Source: an uncultured Winogradskyella sp. (GTDB lineage Bacteria; Bacteroidota; Bacteroidia; Flavobacteriales; Flavobacteriaceae). Taken from it: a stretch of DNA of 64,000 nucleotides. Shown here piece after piece: positions 27,208 through 35,296 of the stretch. Under the pieces are notes generated by a model. That model was not told where the DNA came from. It saw only the letters and a list, made by a program, of their open reading frames with translations, and did no database searches. The stretch is taken from positions 270,777-334,776 of the forward strand of contig NZ_CANMXL010000004.1 of the NCBI RefSeq assembly GCF_947501905.1. The letters are read 5' to 3'. The translations under genes and the position numbers were made by a program. Within the stretch, counting starts at the first letter, position 1. The number at the start of each line of letters is the position of its first letter.

Positions 27208-27351
27208 ATGAAAAGTAAAAAACTAGTCTTAGCTATCGCGATTTTTGGTGGTATGTTGTTCACTGCAGAGGCAACAAATATCATTGATTTAGATGGACAA
27301 ACTAAAACAGAAATTGAAAGAAAGAACTTCAAAAAACCTCAACACGGTTAA
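27208..27351 (+). CDS. Small exported peptide, 47 residues, function unknown
   Basis: This reading frame codes for a 47-residue protein with a strong signal peptide (MKSKKLVLAIAIFGGMLFTA, cleavage near AEA). The mature peptide is only about 24 residues, charged, and ends in FKKPQHG. It is preceded by a TAAATTTG promoter box with normal spacing. Its last 59 bases overlap, in another frame, the start of the membrane protein gene at 27293. I recall similar short exported peptides near alanine dehydrogenase genes in other flavobacteria, but cannot check that here. The signal peptide and the promoter are the reasons to call it a gene. Confidence 0.7.
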   Translation: MKSKKLVLAIAIFGGMLFTAEATNIIDLDGQTKTEIERKNFKKPQHG

Positions 27352-27850
27352 GAAGTCTTCTAATAAAAAAGGATTTATAGTTGGTAGTATACTAGCTACA
27401 ATCATAGCTATATCTCCTTACTTATTCTACTTACATGAAAGTGTTCCTACTTCGCAAGTTTGGGACACTTTTTTGTTTACATATAATAGTAGGTCATGGG
27501 GAGATGCCAACCTTGCTATGTGGATTTTAACAGGAAAAGCTCTACCACTTTTATTTTTAATTATTTGGTTTTTTACATGCCGTCATTGGTGGTATCATGC
27601 TATATTAGTACCAATAACAATGTATACATTCCAAATTTTTTCTTTTTTCAATTCAGAACTACAATACTTAGATCAATTTCAACTAATATATTTAGTGCCA
27701 ATAATGGCAATTATAATTCCATCAATTTACTTGATACGTGCTCAAATGTTTAACAAAATTAATTATGCTGATAAAACTATGGAAGAGTTAGAGGCAGAAT
27801 TTATGATTAAGCCTACTACAATCTGGGGCAAGATAAAGCAGTATTTTTAG
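27293..27850 (+). CDS. Inner membrane protein, function unknown
   Basis: A 185-residue protein with a Lys-rich cytoplasmic N-terminus and about four membrane helices (roughly 27-47, 76-95, 99-118 and 130-150), ending in a charged tail (MEELEAEFMIKPTT). The start at the ATG at 27293 lies inside the small peptide gene in a different frame; the alternative would be a TTG about six codons later. The first 25 residues (MDKLKQKLKERTSKNLNTVK) are low-complexity basic, so the start is uncertain. It lies 64 bases before alanine dehydrogenase. No domain was recognised. Confidence 0.72.
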   Translation: MDKLKQKLKERTSKNLNTVKKSSNKKGFIVGSILATIIAISPYLFYLHESVPTSQVWDTFLFTYNSRSWGDANLAMWILTGKALPLLFLIIWFFTCRHWWYHAILVPITMYTFQIFSFFNSELQYLDQFQLIYLVPIMAIIIPSIYLIRAQMFNKINYADKTMEELEAEFMIKPTTIWGKIKQYF

Positions 27851-27914
27851 CGTTAATCTCGCAAAGTTTTATTTTTATTTGTAATTTGAGTTATCAAACC
27901 AATTAGTCAACTCA

Positions 27915-29108
27915 ATGAGTAAATCGCCATTTACCAAAGCACAACTCTTACCACAAGAAGAAACTCTAGAAATTTTAAAGCAAAAAGGCGAGCTTTTTAT
28001 AGGTATACCCAAGGAAACATCTTTTCAAGAAAAACGAGTTTGCTTAACACCAGATGCCGTTTCTGCTTTGACAGCTAATGGACATCGTGTTATGGTAGAA
28101 TCTGGTGCTGGCAACGGCGCTAATTTTAAAGACAAAAATTATAGTGATGCCGGTGCAGAAGTAACTAAAGATACTGCAAAGGTTTTCTCCTGCCCTATTT
28201 TACTAAAAGTAGAACCACCATCAATTGATGAGATTAAACTCATCAACCCACAAACCATATTAATTTCTGCCTTACAGTTAAAAACCCAGAATAAGGATTA
28301 CTTTAAAGCCCTAGCAGAAAAACGTATCACCGCTTTTGCATTCGAGTTTATTAAAGACGAAGATGGAGCATACCCCGCTGTACGCTCTTTAAGCGAAATC
28401 GCAGGAACTGCATCTGTACTTATTGCTTCAGAATTATTATCTAACGTTAATGGTGGTAATGGCTTAATGATGGGTAACATAAATGGTGTTCCGCCTACAG
28501 AAATTGTTATTCTTGGCGCTGGAACTGTTGGTGAATTTGCTGCACGTTCAGCCATTGGATTAGGTGCAAATATTAAAGTTTTTGACAATTCTATTACCAA
28601 GTTGAGATGCTTACAATCTAATCTCAATCAAACCATCTACACTTCAACCATGCAGCCAAAAAATGTTTTAAAAGCTTTAAAACGTTGTGATGTTGCTATT
28701 GGTGCAGTACGTGGCAATAACCGCTCTCCTATAGTTGTCACTCAATCTATGGTAGATAATATGAAACCTGGAGCTGTAGTAATAGATGTTAGTATAGATA
28801 TGGGCGGTTGTTTTGAAACTAGTGAGGTGACTACACATGACCATCCTACATTTGAATATAATGGGGTTACACATTATTGTGTGCCTAACATTCCTGCAAG
28901 ATATTCCAGAACTGCCTCAGTATCAATAAGTAATATTTTCACACCCTATTTACTAGAAATCGGGGAAAATGGTGGCATAGAAAATACCTTAAGATTTGAT
29001 AAAGGTTTGCGACATGGTTTGTATTTTTACCACGGCATTTTAACTAATAAATCTGTTGCCGATTGGTTCGGCTTAGATTTTAGTGATGCTAACTTGTTGA
29101 TTTTTTAA
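27915..29108 (+). CDS. ald: Alanine dehydrogenase
   Basis: A 397-residue enzyme of the alanine dehydrogenase/transhydrogenase family, interconverting L-alanine and pyruvate with NAD. The N-terminal domain has GIPKETSFQEKRVCLTPD and ESGAGNGANF; the catalytic Lys lies in ILLKVEPPS. The NAD-binding site is VILGAGTVGEFAARSAIGLGA, and AVVIDVSIDMGGCFETS follows. The sequence is the Bacteroidota variant, somewhat longer than the Bacillus enzyme, with an extra N-terminal helix. The neighbouring proline dehydrogenase suggests a local theme of amino acid catabolism. Confidence 0.92.
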   Translation: MSKSPFTKAQLLPQEETLEILKQKGELFIGIPKETSFQEKRVCLTPDAVSALTANGHRVMVESGAGNGANFKDKNYSDAGAEVTKDTAKVFSCPILLKVEPPSIDEIKLINPQTILISALQLKTQNKDYFKALAEKRITAFAFEFIKDEDGAYPAVRSLSEIAGTASVLIASELLSNVNGGNGLMMGNINGVPPTEIVILGAGTVGEFAARSAIGLGANIKVFDNSITKLRCLQSNLNQTIYTSTMQPKNVLKALKRCDVAIGAVRGNNRSPIVVTQSMVDNMKPGAVVIDVSIDMGGCFETSEVTTHDHPTFEYNGVTHYCVPNIPARYSRTASVSISNIFTPYLLEIGENGGIENTLRFDKGLRHGLYFYHGILTNKSVADWFGLDFSDANLLIF

Positions 29109-29125
29109 ACACATTTGTTTCATAT

Positions 29126-29500
29126 ATGAAATTTATACAACGTCTCGGTTACTACCTTGGAGGTTTTGCAATAGGGTTAATTATTCTTATGTTTTTTCTT
29201 AACGGAAAAGATGCATCTTGCGATTATGGTCCAAATGCACGAACAGTAAAAAATATCAGTACTAAAAAACTGTTTTATTCGGATAATGCTGCGATAGAAA
29301 TCAATAGACAAACTCTAGATTCAACTGTAATTAAACAATTAATAAAATATGGTGATGTGAACTTTTCGGAAAGTGATACAAAAGCTAAACCATGCAAAGT
29401 CTACCAAATAGAAAACACTTATAAAGAACGAGAAGTTGTTCTACGTGTTAAGAATTGTAGTTTAGTTGCTACAATCCTTGACTTTAAAATAGAAAACTAA
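29126..29500 (+). CDS. DUF4258 domain protein, membrane-anchored
   Basis: A 124-residue protein with one N-terminal membrane helix (about residues 8-25, GYYLGGFAIGLIILMFFL) and a soluble domain with three Cys (SCDYGP, KPCKVYQ, KNCSLV). The domain recalls DUF4258, whose role is unknown. It probably faces the periplasm, where the Cys residues could form a disulfide. It follows ald by 17 bases and may be co-transcribed with it. Its 3' end overlaps the convergent proline dehydrogenase gene by four bases, so no terminator fits between them. Confidence 0.78.
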   Translation: MKFIQRLGYYLGGFAIGLIILMFFLNGKDASCDYGPNARTVKNISTKKLFYSDNAAIEINRQTLDSTVIKQLIKYGDVNFSESDTKAKPCKVYQIENTYKEREVVLRVKNCSLVATILDFKIEN

Positions 29501-30669
29501 AGCTTTCTACGCTTTCTTTCAGTCTTAATCAATTCTAATTCTCTATTTGTTTGCCCAGCTACAGATGTATTTTCTTCAGCACGTCTTATTAAATAAGGCA
29601 TCACATCTTTTACAGGGCCAAATGGCAAATATTTCGCTACATTATAACCTTGCTCAGCTAAGTTAAAACTAATATGGTCACTCATACCATAAAGTTGTCC
29701 AAACCAAACATTATTGTCTGATTTGCTAATATTTAACTCTTTCATAATTGCCATAGCTAAATAGCAGCTATGTTCGTTGTGAGTACCAATAAATATTGAT
29801 ATATCTAGGTTGTTTTTTAGGATATAAGTTAGTCCATTATTAAAATTATCATCGGTAATGGCTTTTGTTTCACAGATAGGAGATGTATAGCTCATTTCCT
29901 CAGCTCTTGCTCTCTCCTTCTCCATGTATGCACCACGGACTATCTTCATACCAATTTTAAAGTTATTTGCTTTAGCGCGTTTATGCAACCCTTTTAGGTA
30001 ATCTAATCTATCCCATCTATAAAGCTGCAATGTGTTATATACAATTGCTTTTTCTGTATTGTATGTTCTCATCATATCTTCAACCAAATCATCTGCTGCA
30101 GTTTGCATCCAACTTTCTTCGCCATCAATCAATACTTCGACATCTTTCTCTTTTGATGCTCTACAAACACTATGAAAACGCTCTACAACTCTATTCCATT
30201 CATCTTGTTCTTCTGGGGAAAGTTGAATTCCTTCGGATTTCTTTTCGTATAAATAAAAACGACCAAAGGCTGTGGGCTTAAAGACGACTATTGGCATAGA
30301 ATTTCTCTCATCACAGAAATCTACAATCCTTAATATTTTCTTTAGTGCATCATCAAATTGTTCTTCAGACTCTTTACCTTCTACAGAATAATCCAAAACT
30401 GAGCTAACACCTTTTGTATACATATTTTCTATAGCTGGCAAGCAATCTTCTTCATTAACACCACCGCAAAAATGGTCAAAAACTGTTGATCGGATAAGAC
30501 CTTCAACTGGGAGGCTCGCATTTAACGCAAATTTTGTAACCGCAGTACCAATACGCACCAAAGGTTCTTTGGATATCATTTTAAATAAAAAATGGGCACG
30601 TTCTAATTGAGAATCTGACTTTAATGAAAAAGCTGTTTTGGTATTATTAAACAGAGTATTTTTGCTCAT
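29497..30669 (-). CDS. Proline dehydrogenase
   Basis: A 390-residue FAD-dependent enzyme that oxidises proline to pyrroline-5-carboxylate, the first step of proline use. It is the stand-alone (not PutA) form with a TIM-barrel. Conserved pieces are FCGGVNEEDC, KIGMKIVRGAYMEKERAR, the flavin-site IGTHNEHS, and the C-terminal PYLIRRAEENTSVAGQT, which is characteristic. It probably passes electrons to the respiratory chain at the membrane. A TATTTTTG box lies about 18 bases upstream. The next step (P5C dehydrogenase) is not encoded in the window. Confidence 0.93.
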   Translation of the reverse strand: MSKNTLFNNTKTAFSLKSDSQLERAHFLFKMISKEPLVRIGTAVTKFALNASLPVEGLIRSTVFDHFCGGVNEEDCLPAIENMYTKGVSSVLDYSVEGKESEEQFDDALKKILRIVDFCDERNSMPIVVFKPTAFGRFYLYEKKSEGIQLSPEEQDEWNRVVERFHSVCRASKEKDVEVLIDGEESWMQTAADDLVEDMMRTYNTEKAIVYNTLQLYRWDRLDYLKGLHKRAKANNFKIGMKIVRGAYMEKERARAEEMSYTSPICETKAITDDNFNNGLTYILKNNLDISIFIGTHNEHSCYLAMAIMKELNISKSDNNVWFGQLYGMSDHISFNLAEQGYNVAKYLPFGPVKDVMPYLIRRAEENTSVAGQTNRELELIKTERKRRKL

Positions 30670-30686
30670 CTATAACTTATTTGCAA

Positions 30687-30694
30687 CAAAAATA
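30687..30694 (-). promoter_or_regulatory. Candidate -7 box of the proline dehydrogenase gene
   Basis: TATTTTTG on the minus strand, a full match to TAnnTTTG, about 18 bases upstream of the ATG. Confidence 0.5.
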
Positions 30695-30763
30695 AATATA
30701 ACATTTCTTATTTTCTGAAAAAACAACCTATTTTCACAATCTCTAATTCAGCTTGCAAGAATC

Positions 30764-31837
30764 ATGACATCCATAACTACAAAAAACTCAATAATTCATT
30801 TTAATTCAGATATTTACACTGAATTAAACAACTATATAAAAACACATAATCCTTCAAAAATATTTATTCTAGTAGATACAAATACACATGATTTATGTTT
30901 ACCGCAGTTTATGGCTAACCTAGAATCTGGTGAAATTGCTACAGAAGTTATGGAGATGCCTGAAGGTGAAGACCATAAAACCATAGACATTTGCATGGGT
31001 GTTTGGGAAGCGATGTCTCAATATAATGCAGACCGTAAAAGTATACTTATTAATTTAGGTGGTGGTGTTGTCACAGATTTGGGTGGTTTTGTGGCTAGCA
31101 CATATATGCGTGGTATTGACTATATAAATGTCCCAACATCATTGCTTGCCATGGTAGATGCTTCTGTCGGTGGTAAAACAGGTGTAGACTTAGGAGTTTT
31201 GAAAAATCAAGTTGGTATCATTAGCGAAGGTGCCATGGTGCTTATAGATATATCCTTTCTAAACACGTTACCTCAAAATCAAATGGTTTCTGGATTTGCC
31301 GAAATGCTAAAGCACGGCTTAATTACTGATGCAAATTATTGGTATACATTGACACATTTAGAAGAGTTAGACTTATCAGATTTAGATCAATTAATTTATG
31401 ATTCCGTGGTGATTAAAAATAATGTTGTTACTCAAGATCCAACAGAGCAAGGCCTCCGAAAAACATTAAATTTTGGACACACACTGGGCCATGCTATAGA
31501 AAGTTATTTTCTAGAAAATGATATGAAAACTACTTTACTACATGGGGAAGCTATTGCTATTGGTATGATTTTAGAATCCTACATATCAACTAAAGTAAGT
31601 GATTTATCGACAGAAGCCTTAGATGAAATTTCTGATGGCGTATTAAAAACCTTTACAAAAGTTGAGTTTGAGGAAGCTGATTATAAACCAATAATAGAAT
31701 TAATGAAGTATGATAAAAAGAACAGTCATGGCATCATTAAATTTGTACTGCTAGAATCTATAGGAAAAGCAAAAATAGATTGTGAAGTACCAAATGAAAT
31801 CATTATAGAGGCATTTACTTACTACAATACATTATAA
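30764..31837 (+). CDS. aroB: 3-dehydroquinate synthase
   Basis: A 357-residue NAD- and zinc-dependent enzyme, second step of the shikimate pathway. The signature is GGGVVTDLGGFVASTYMRGI, then VPTSLLAMVDASVGGKTGVD and the zinc site NFGHTLGHAIES, with HGEAIAIGM. All conserved residues are present. It is a single-gene unit, divergent from proline dehydrogenase and convergent with the DUF3667 gene, whose stop codon is directly adjacent (31837 and 31838). No other aro gene lies nearby. Confidence 0.96.
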   Translation: MTSITTKNSIIHFNSDIYTELNNYIKTHNPSKIFILVDTNTHDLCLPQFMANLESGEIATEVMEMPEGEDHKTIDICMGVWEAMSQYNADRKSILINLGGGVVTDLGGFVASTYMRGIDYINVPTSLLAMVDASVGGKTGVDLGVLKNQVGIISEGAMVLIDISFLNTLPQNQMVSGFAEMLKHGLITDANYWYTLTHLEELDLSDLDQLIYDSVVIKNNVVTQDPTEQGLRKTLNFGHTLGHAIESYFLENDMKTTLLHGEAIAIGMILESYISTKVSDLSTEALDEISDGVLKTFTKVEFEEADYKPIIELMKYDKKNSHGIIKFVLLESIGKAKIDCEVPNEIIIEAFTYYNTL

Positions 31838-32908
31838 TTATCCATTCATAATACCAAATAAGGCTAACAATACACCTGTAGTAGGTATTACCATTAACAT
31901 AAATACAAATGTAATAATACTACATTTTACAAATGTAAAAAACCAATTGCGACGGTAAAAATTAAGTAACGCGACGTAAAAATAAAAGAACGTAGATAGA
32001 ATTAAAAGCCAACTAATCCATCCAGGAATAGGGATAATAAAAAGATCAATACATAGCAACAAAGAGAATAAGGTGAACAAAAAGGAAAAGAAGTAAAAAC
32101 TAAATACTAAATGATGAGAATAACGCCCTCTCTTATAATAAAATAGTTTTAAAAGCAAAGCAAATAAAGGCAGAAGAATAAACATAGCTATAGGCACTGC
32201 ATCAACAGCTCGCTGAATCACAGAACCTGCTCCACTACCCTTCATAAGGTTTAAAAAGCCAGCAAAGATGCGTTTTTCAAAAAAACCTGCATCATCAGAC
32301 ATACCCATCTCTTTATAAATGGCTGAGTCCTCAGCTCCAGCATCAATCAAAGAATCTACCTTTTTCTTATTAAAATCCCAAGACGTTTTTAGATTGTTAC
32401 CATTTTGCAACTGCATAATAGAATCTGTTTTTTTTAAATCTTCATCCGTCATGCCTAATAGCGCTTTATTTTTCTCTAAAGATTCTAAAACTTTCGCTTT
32501 TTGTATAGAATCAAACTGTTTTTGGGCTTCTTCTGGCAGCTGCTCAACGACTTCGGACTCTATAATTTTTTTGTTAATAGCATCAGCATCTTTTTTCCAT
32601 TCTGCTACTACAAACGAAAACAAAAAGAAAAATATCACAGATACAAACAAATACATCTGAGCTGGATGAAGATATAACAATCGCTTACCTGCTAAAAACC
32701 GCTTAGCTAAATAACCAGGTCTAAACATTAATGGAATAAAACTCTTCAGAAAACGCGCATCAAAAGAAAAATAGTTACTAATTGTATTGTAAAACAACAC
32801 ACCTATCGTAAGCTCTTCATTAGTTTTTTGCCCACAATTTGGGCAAAACTTATAGCCGTCATCAATAGGGCTTTCACAGTTTTGACAATTGATTTGTTTA
32901 GTTTCCAT
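31838..32908 (-). CDS. DUF3667 family membrane protein with zinc ribbon
   Basis: A 356-residue protein. The N-terminus has a zinc-ribbon with two CxxC pairs (CQNCESPIDDGYKFCPNCGQ). The DUF3667 block follows (SFDARFLKSFIPLMFRPGYL, then RLLYLHPAQMYLFVSVIFFF), containing the first membrane helix. A charged loop of about 130 residues leads to three or four helices at the C-terminus (about 240-355). The family is widespread in Bacteroidota; function unknown. A zinc ribbon fused to a membrane domain suggests a sensor or scaffold in the inner membrane, but that is a guess. Confidence 0.85.
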   Translation of the reverse strand: METKQINCQNCESPIDDGYKFCPNCGQKTNEELTIGVLFYNTISNYFSFDARFLKSFIPLMFRPGYLAKRFLAGKRLLYLHPAQMYLFVSVIFFFLFSFVVAEWKKDADAINKKIIESEVVEQLPEEAQKQFDSIQKAKVLESLEKNKALLGMTDEDLKKTDSIMQLQNGNNLKTSWDFNKKKVDSLIDAGAEDSAIYKEMGMSDDAGFFEKRIFAGFLNLMKGSGAGSVIQRAVDAVPIAMFILLPLFALLLKLFYYKRGRYSHHLVFSFYFFSFLFTLFSLLLCIDLFIIPIPGWISWLLILSTFFYFYVALLNFYRRNWFFTFVKCSIITFVFMLMVIPTTGVLLALFGIMNG

Positions 32909-33079
32909 TATAGGTTGGTTAATTAGGTTAAAATTACAAAATTCTAATACTTAGTATCATATTATTCTATACAAATACGAAGATGCAAATAGCTAAATGT
33001 TACTGAATATTTATGGATACTGTAGATGTACAACAAAAAATACACCTTTAAACACCTCTACATCAAGCATTTATTCTTT

Positions 33080-33095
33080 TGGCACGTTAATTGGT
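33080..33095 (+). promoter_or_regulatory. Sigma-54-like -24/-12 element
   Basis: TGGCACG-N4-TTGGT. The -24 half is a perfect match to the sigma-54 consensus TGGCACG and the 10-base spacing between the two GG pairs is right, but the -12 half has TTGG instead of TTGC. The same element, in the same position, precedes the paralogous gene at 33973. Confidence 0.5.
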
Positions 33096-33163
33096 TTTAT
33101 TCATAGCAAATAGCGTAAGCCGAAAAGCTATATATGAGTAGGCACAATCTAAATTCTATAATT

Positions 33164-33832
33164 ATGAAAAAGGTAATTTTACTTTTGGCAGTAATGTTAA
33201 CAGGATTAACAACTGCAACAGCCGCAGAAAAAACTTCTGCAACACTAGAGAAAGGTTTAGATTTTACATCACGCTATCGTTATGCACAACCAATTGTGTT
33301 TGTAGAGCGAGGTGTAGAATTTTTAATCTTTGCTGATGGTAGCTTTGATTTTAATACCGATTATTTCGGTAATACACCTAGAACAGGCAATTATTACAGA
33401 AACCGTAGAGGTTATGTTAATAGGTCATTTGGCACACCGGGAACGAGATATAATCATTATGGTTCAAGAAACAGAGGTGTACGTATAACTCATGATTATT
33501 TAGGACGTGTAAGGCGTATTGGAAACGTATTTATTAATTACGATAGGCAAGGACGAATTAAGCGTGCTGGAACCGTTTATATGAGATACCGTTACAATAG
33601 GTTACAACAAGTTGGCAACCTAAGATTACAATACAATCGTCGAGGTCTCTTAATTGGCTATAGTGGTTTTGTAAACCATAGTAATAGAGATTGCAATACT
33701 TTTAACCAATGGGATAATGATTGGAGTGATAATGATTATGATTGGGATGACGACGACGATTTTTACTACTACCGTCAAAACGGAGAAGTAAAAAAGCATC
33801 GAAAGTTGAAAAGACGTTCTCGTGACGACTAA
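33164..33832 (+). CDS. Exported protein with FDF-repeat domain, paralogue of the next gene
   Basis: A 222-residue protein with a signal peptide (MKKVILLLAVMLTGLTTATA). The mature part has a signature QPIVFVERGVEFLIFADGSF followed by DFNTDYFGN, then short repeated strands with Gly-Arg turns (LGRVRRIGNVFINYDRQGRI, then KRAGTVYMRYRYNRLQQ) and an Asp-rich C-terminus. It shares this order with the N-terminal half of the next gene. A small periplasmic or surface beta-rich protein is likely. The frame extends upstream to an ATG at 33134, but the signal peptide begins at 33164. A sigma-54-like element lies about 70 bases upstream. Confidence 0.82.
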   Translation: MKKVILLLAVMLTGLTTATAAEKTSATLEKGLDFTSRYRYAQPIVFVERGVEFLIFADGSFDFNTDYFGNTPRTGNYYRNRRGYVNRSFGTPGTRYNHYGSRNRGVRITHDYLGRVRRIGNVFINYDRQGRIKRAGTVYMRYRYNRLQQVGNLRLQYNRRGLLIGYSGFVNHSNRDCNTFNQWDNDWSDNDYDWDDDDDFYYYRQNGEVKKHRKLKRRSRDD

Positions 33833-33850
33833 AACAAAGCTATAATTTAT

Positions 33851-33884
33851 AAACCTGAAGATATATGTCTTCAGGTTTTTTTTT
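33851..33884 (+). terminator. Intrinsic terminator
   Basis: AAACCTGAAGA and TCTTCAGGTTT form an 11-bp stem with a 6-base loop followed by nine T. It ends the gene at 33164 and shows that its paralogue at 33973 is a separate unit. Confidence 0.92.
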
Positions 33885-33919
33885 ATGGAAAGCCTTGCGT
33901 TATGGGTATTATACATTTT

Positions 33920-33935
33920 TGGCACGCTGTTTGGT
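33920..33935 (+). promoter_or_regulatory. Sigma-54-like -24/-12 element
   Basis: TGGCACG-N4-TTGGT, identical in its fixed positions to the element at 33080. It lies 38 bases before the ATG at 33973, right after the terminator of the previous gene. Confidence 0.5.
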
Positions 33936-33972
33936 ATTAGTTAAATGAATTTAATTTTAAAACCCAAATATT

Positions 33973-35223
33973 ATGAAAAGGATTCTATTTTTAGCAGCAA
34001 GTTTATTCCTCATCGGAGGTACTTCATTTGCATCAACCAACACAAATTCTGAAGCAGATGCTACGTTATATAATTATGTGAGAGGTTATGGCAATTCTTT
34101 CATATTTGTCGAAGACGGCATTGAATTTTCGGTTTTCCGTGATGGACAATTCGATTTTTATGCAGGTAACTTTGGTCCAAATCTTAATGTAGGATTTAGC
34201 AATAGAAATGTAAGCTTCAGTTTTAATACTGGTTATGATTATAACCCATACGTTCAGTATGATAGTTATGGAGCTGTTATCCAAATAGAAAACACACCAA
34301 TCTTTTATGATTATTATGGGCGTGTGTCTCAAATAGGAAATATCTTTATTAACTACAATGGGTTTGGAAGAGTTAATAGAATAGGCGGACTAAATGTCTT
34401 TTATAGAGGAAATGTATTTTCACATTATACAGGATTTATAAACGTATATAACAGAAGCTATATCTACAGACCATGGCACAGATTTTATGCTGTACCTGCA
34501 GTTAACTTATGCATTATAAATACAAGACCATACAGACAGTTCTATACACCTTATCGTCATGTATATTACAGACCATACAGAAATAATACACGTTTTGTAA
34601 ATGTTAACGGAAGACGTGGAAACAATAACTTTGGAAGACGTGGCAGTACTAGAGACTATTCAAGAAGGTATGCTCAAACACCTCGTAACGAACGTGAAAG
34701 AACTATCGGAAGACGTGTGCAACAAAGAAACGAATCTATTACTCGTGATAGAGGAAGACGTTTAGCATCTAATGATGTTAATCGAAGAGGCAATAGTACT
34801 TCAAGAGACATTAACTCTAGAAGCACTAGAAAATCTGAAGCTAGAACAACAGGTAGATCTACTCGAAACAGTCGAGGTGTATCTCAAAATCGTTCTACAC
34901 GAAATGAGAATGTCAAGCGTTCGTCTAGCAGAAACTCTAGACCTTCAGTAAGTACTAGGTCTGACAGAAATAGTAATACATCAACTAGAAGAAGTAGTTC
35001 TCAAAAAAGAACAGTAACTTCAAATAGAGGACAAAGACAGAATAATAGTTCGGTCAGAAAATCGAGTACAACATCTCGCAAAACTGTAAGAACTACTCCG
35101 AAAAGAACTCAGAGAACTGTTACGCAAAGTAAAAGAAAAACATCTTCTGTGAGTAAGAGGCCAAGTTCTACTAGAGGCTCTAAAAGCAAGTCGTCTAGAA
35201 CTACATCTCGAAGAAGAGGATAA
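33973..35223 (+). CDS. Exported protein with FDF-repeat domain and long Arg/Ser-rich tail
   Basis: A 416-residue protein with a signal peptide (MKRILFLAASLFLIGGTSFA). Residues about 35-160 form the domain shared with the previous gene (FIFVEDGIEFSVFRDGQF, then YGRVSQIGNIFINYNGFGRV). From about 205 to the end, half the protein is a disordered tail of Arg, Ser, Thr, Asn and Lys, almost free of acidic and hydrophobic residues. Such a basic tail could bind polyanions (DNA, LPS, exopolysaccharide) at the cell surface. I found no sorting signal for type IX secretion. It lies behind its own sigma-54-like element. Confidence 0.82.
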   Translation: MKRILFLAASLFLIGGTSFASTNTNSEADATLYNYVRGYGNSFIFVEDGIEFSVFRDGQFDFYAGNFGPNLNVGFSNRNVSFSFNTGYDYNPYVQYDSYGAVIQIENTPIFYDYYGRVSQIGNIFINYNGFGRVNRIGGLNVFYRGNVFSHYTGFINVYNRSYIYRPWHRFYAVPAVNLCIINTRPYRQFYTPYRHVYYRPYRNNTRFVNVNGRRGNNNFGRRGSTRDYSRRYAQTPRNERERTIGRRVQQRNESITRDRGRRLASNDVNRRGNSTSRDINSRSTRKSEARTTGRSTRNSRGVSQNRSTRNENVKRSSSRNSRPSVSTRSDRNSNTSTRRSSSQKRTVTSNRGQRQNNSSVRKSSTTSRKTVRTTPKRTQRTVTQSKRKTSSVSKRPSSTRGSKSKSSRTTSRRRG

Positions 35224-35251
35224 ACAATTTTTTTGGTTGGTTAGATTGAAC

Positions 35252-35290
35252 ATCCCGCAAGTGTATGCCTCAAAGCTCATTGCGGGATTT
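35252..35290. terminator. Hairpin between convergent genes
   Basis: ATCCCGCAA and TTGCGGGAT form a 9-bp stem around a 19-base loop, with a short T-run. It lies between the exported protein gene and the end of the flippase gene and probably terminates transcription. Confidence 0.7.
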
Positions 35291-35296
35291 CTCTAT

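Noticed and set aside
34066..34332. Reading frames on the opposite strand of the repeat-rich exported genes and elsewhere
   Set aside because: These mirror the codon pattern of the real genes, and have no start context or domain.
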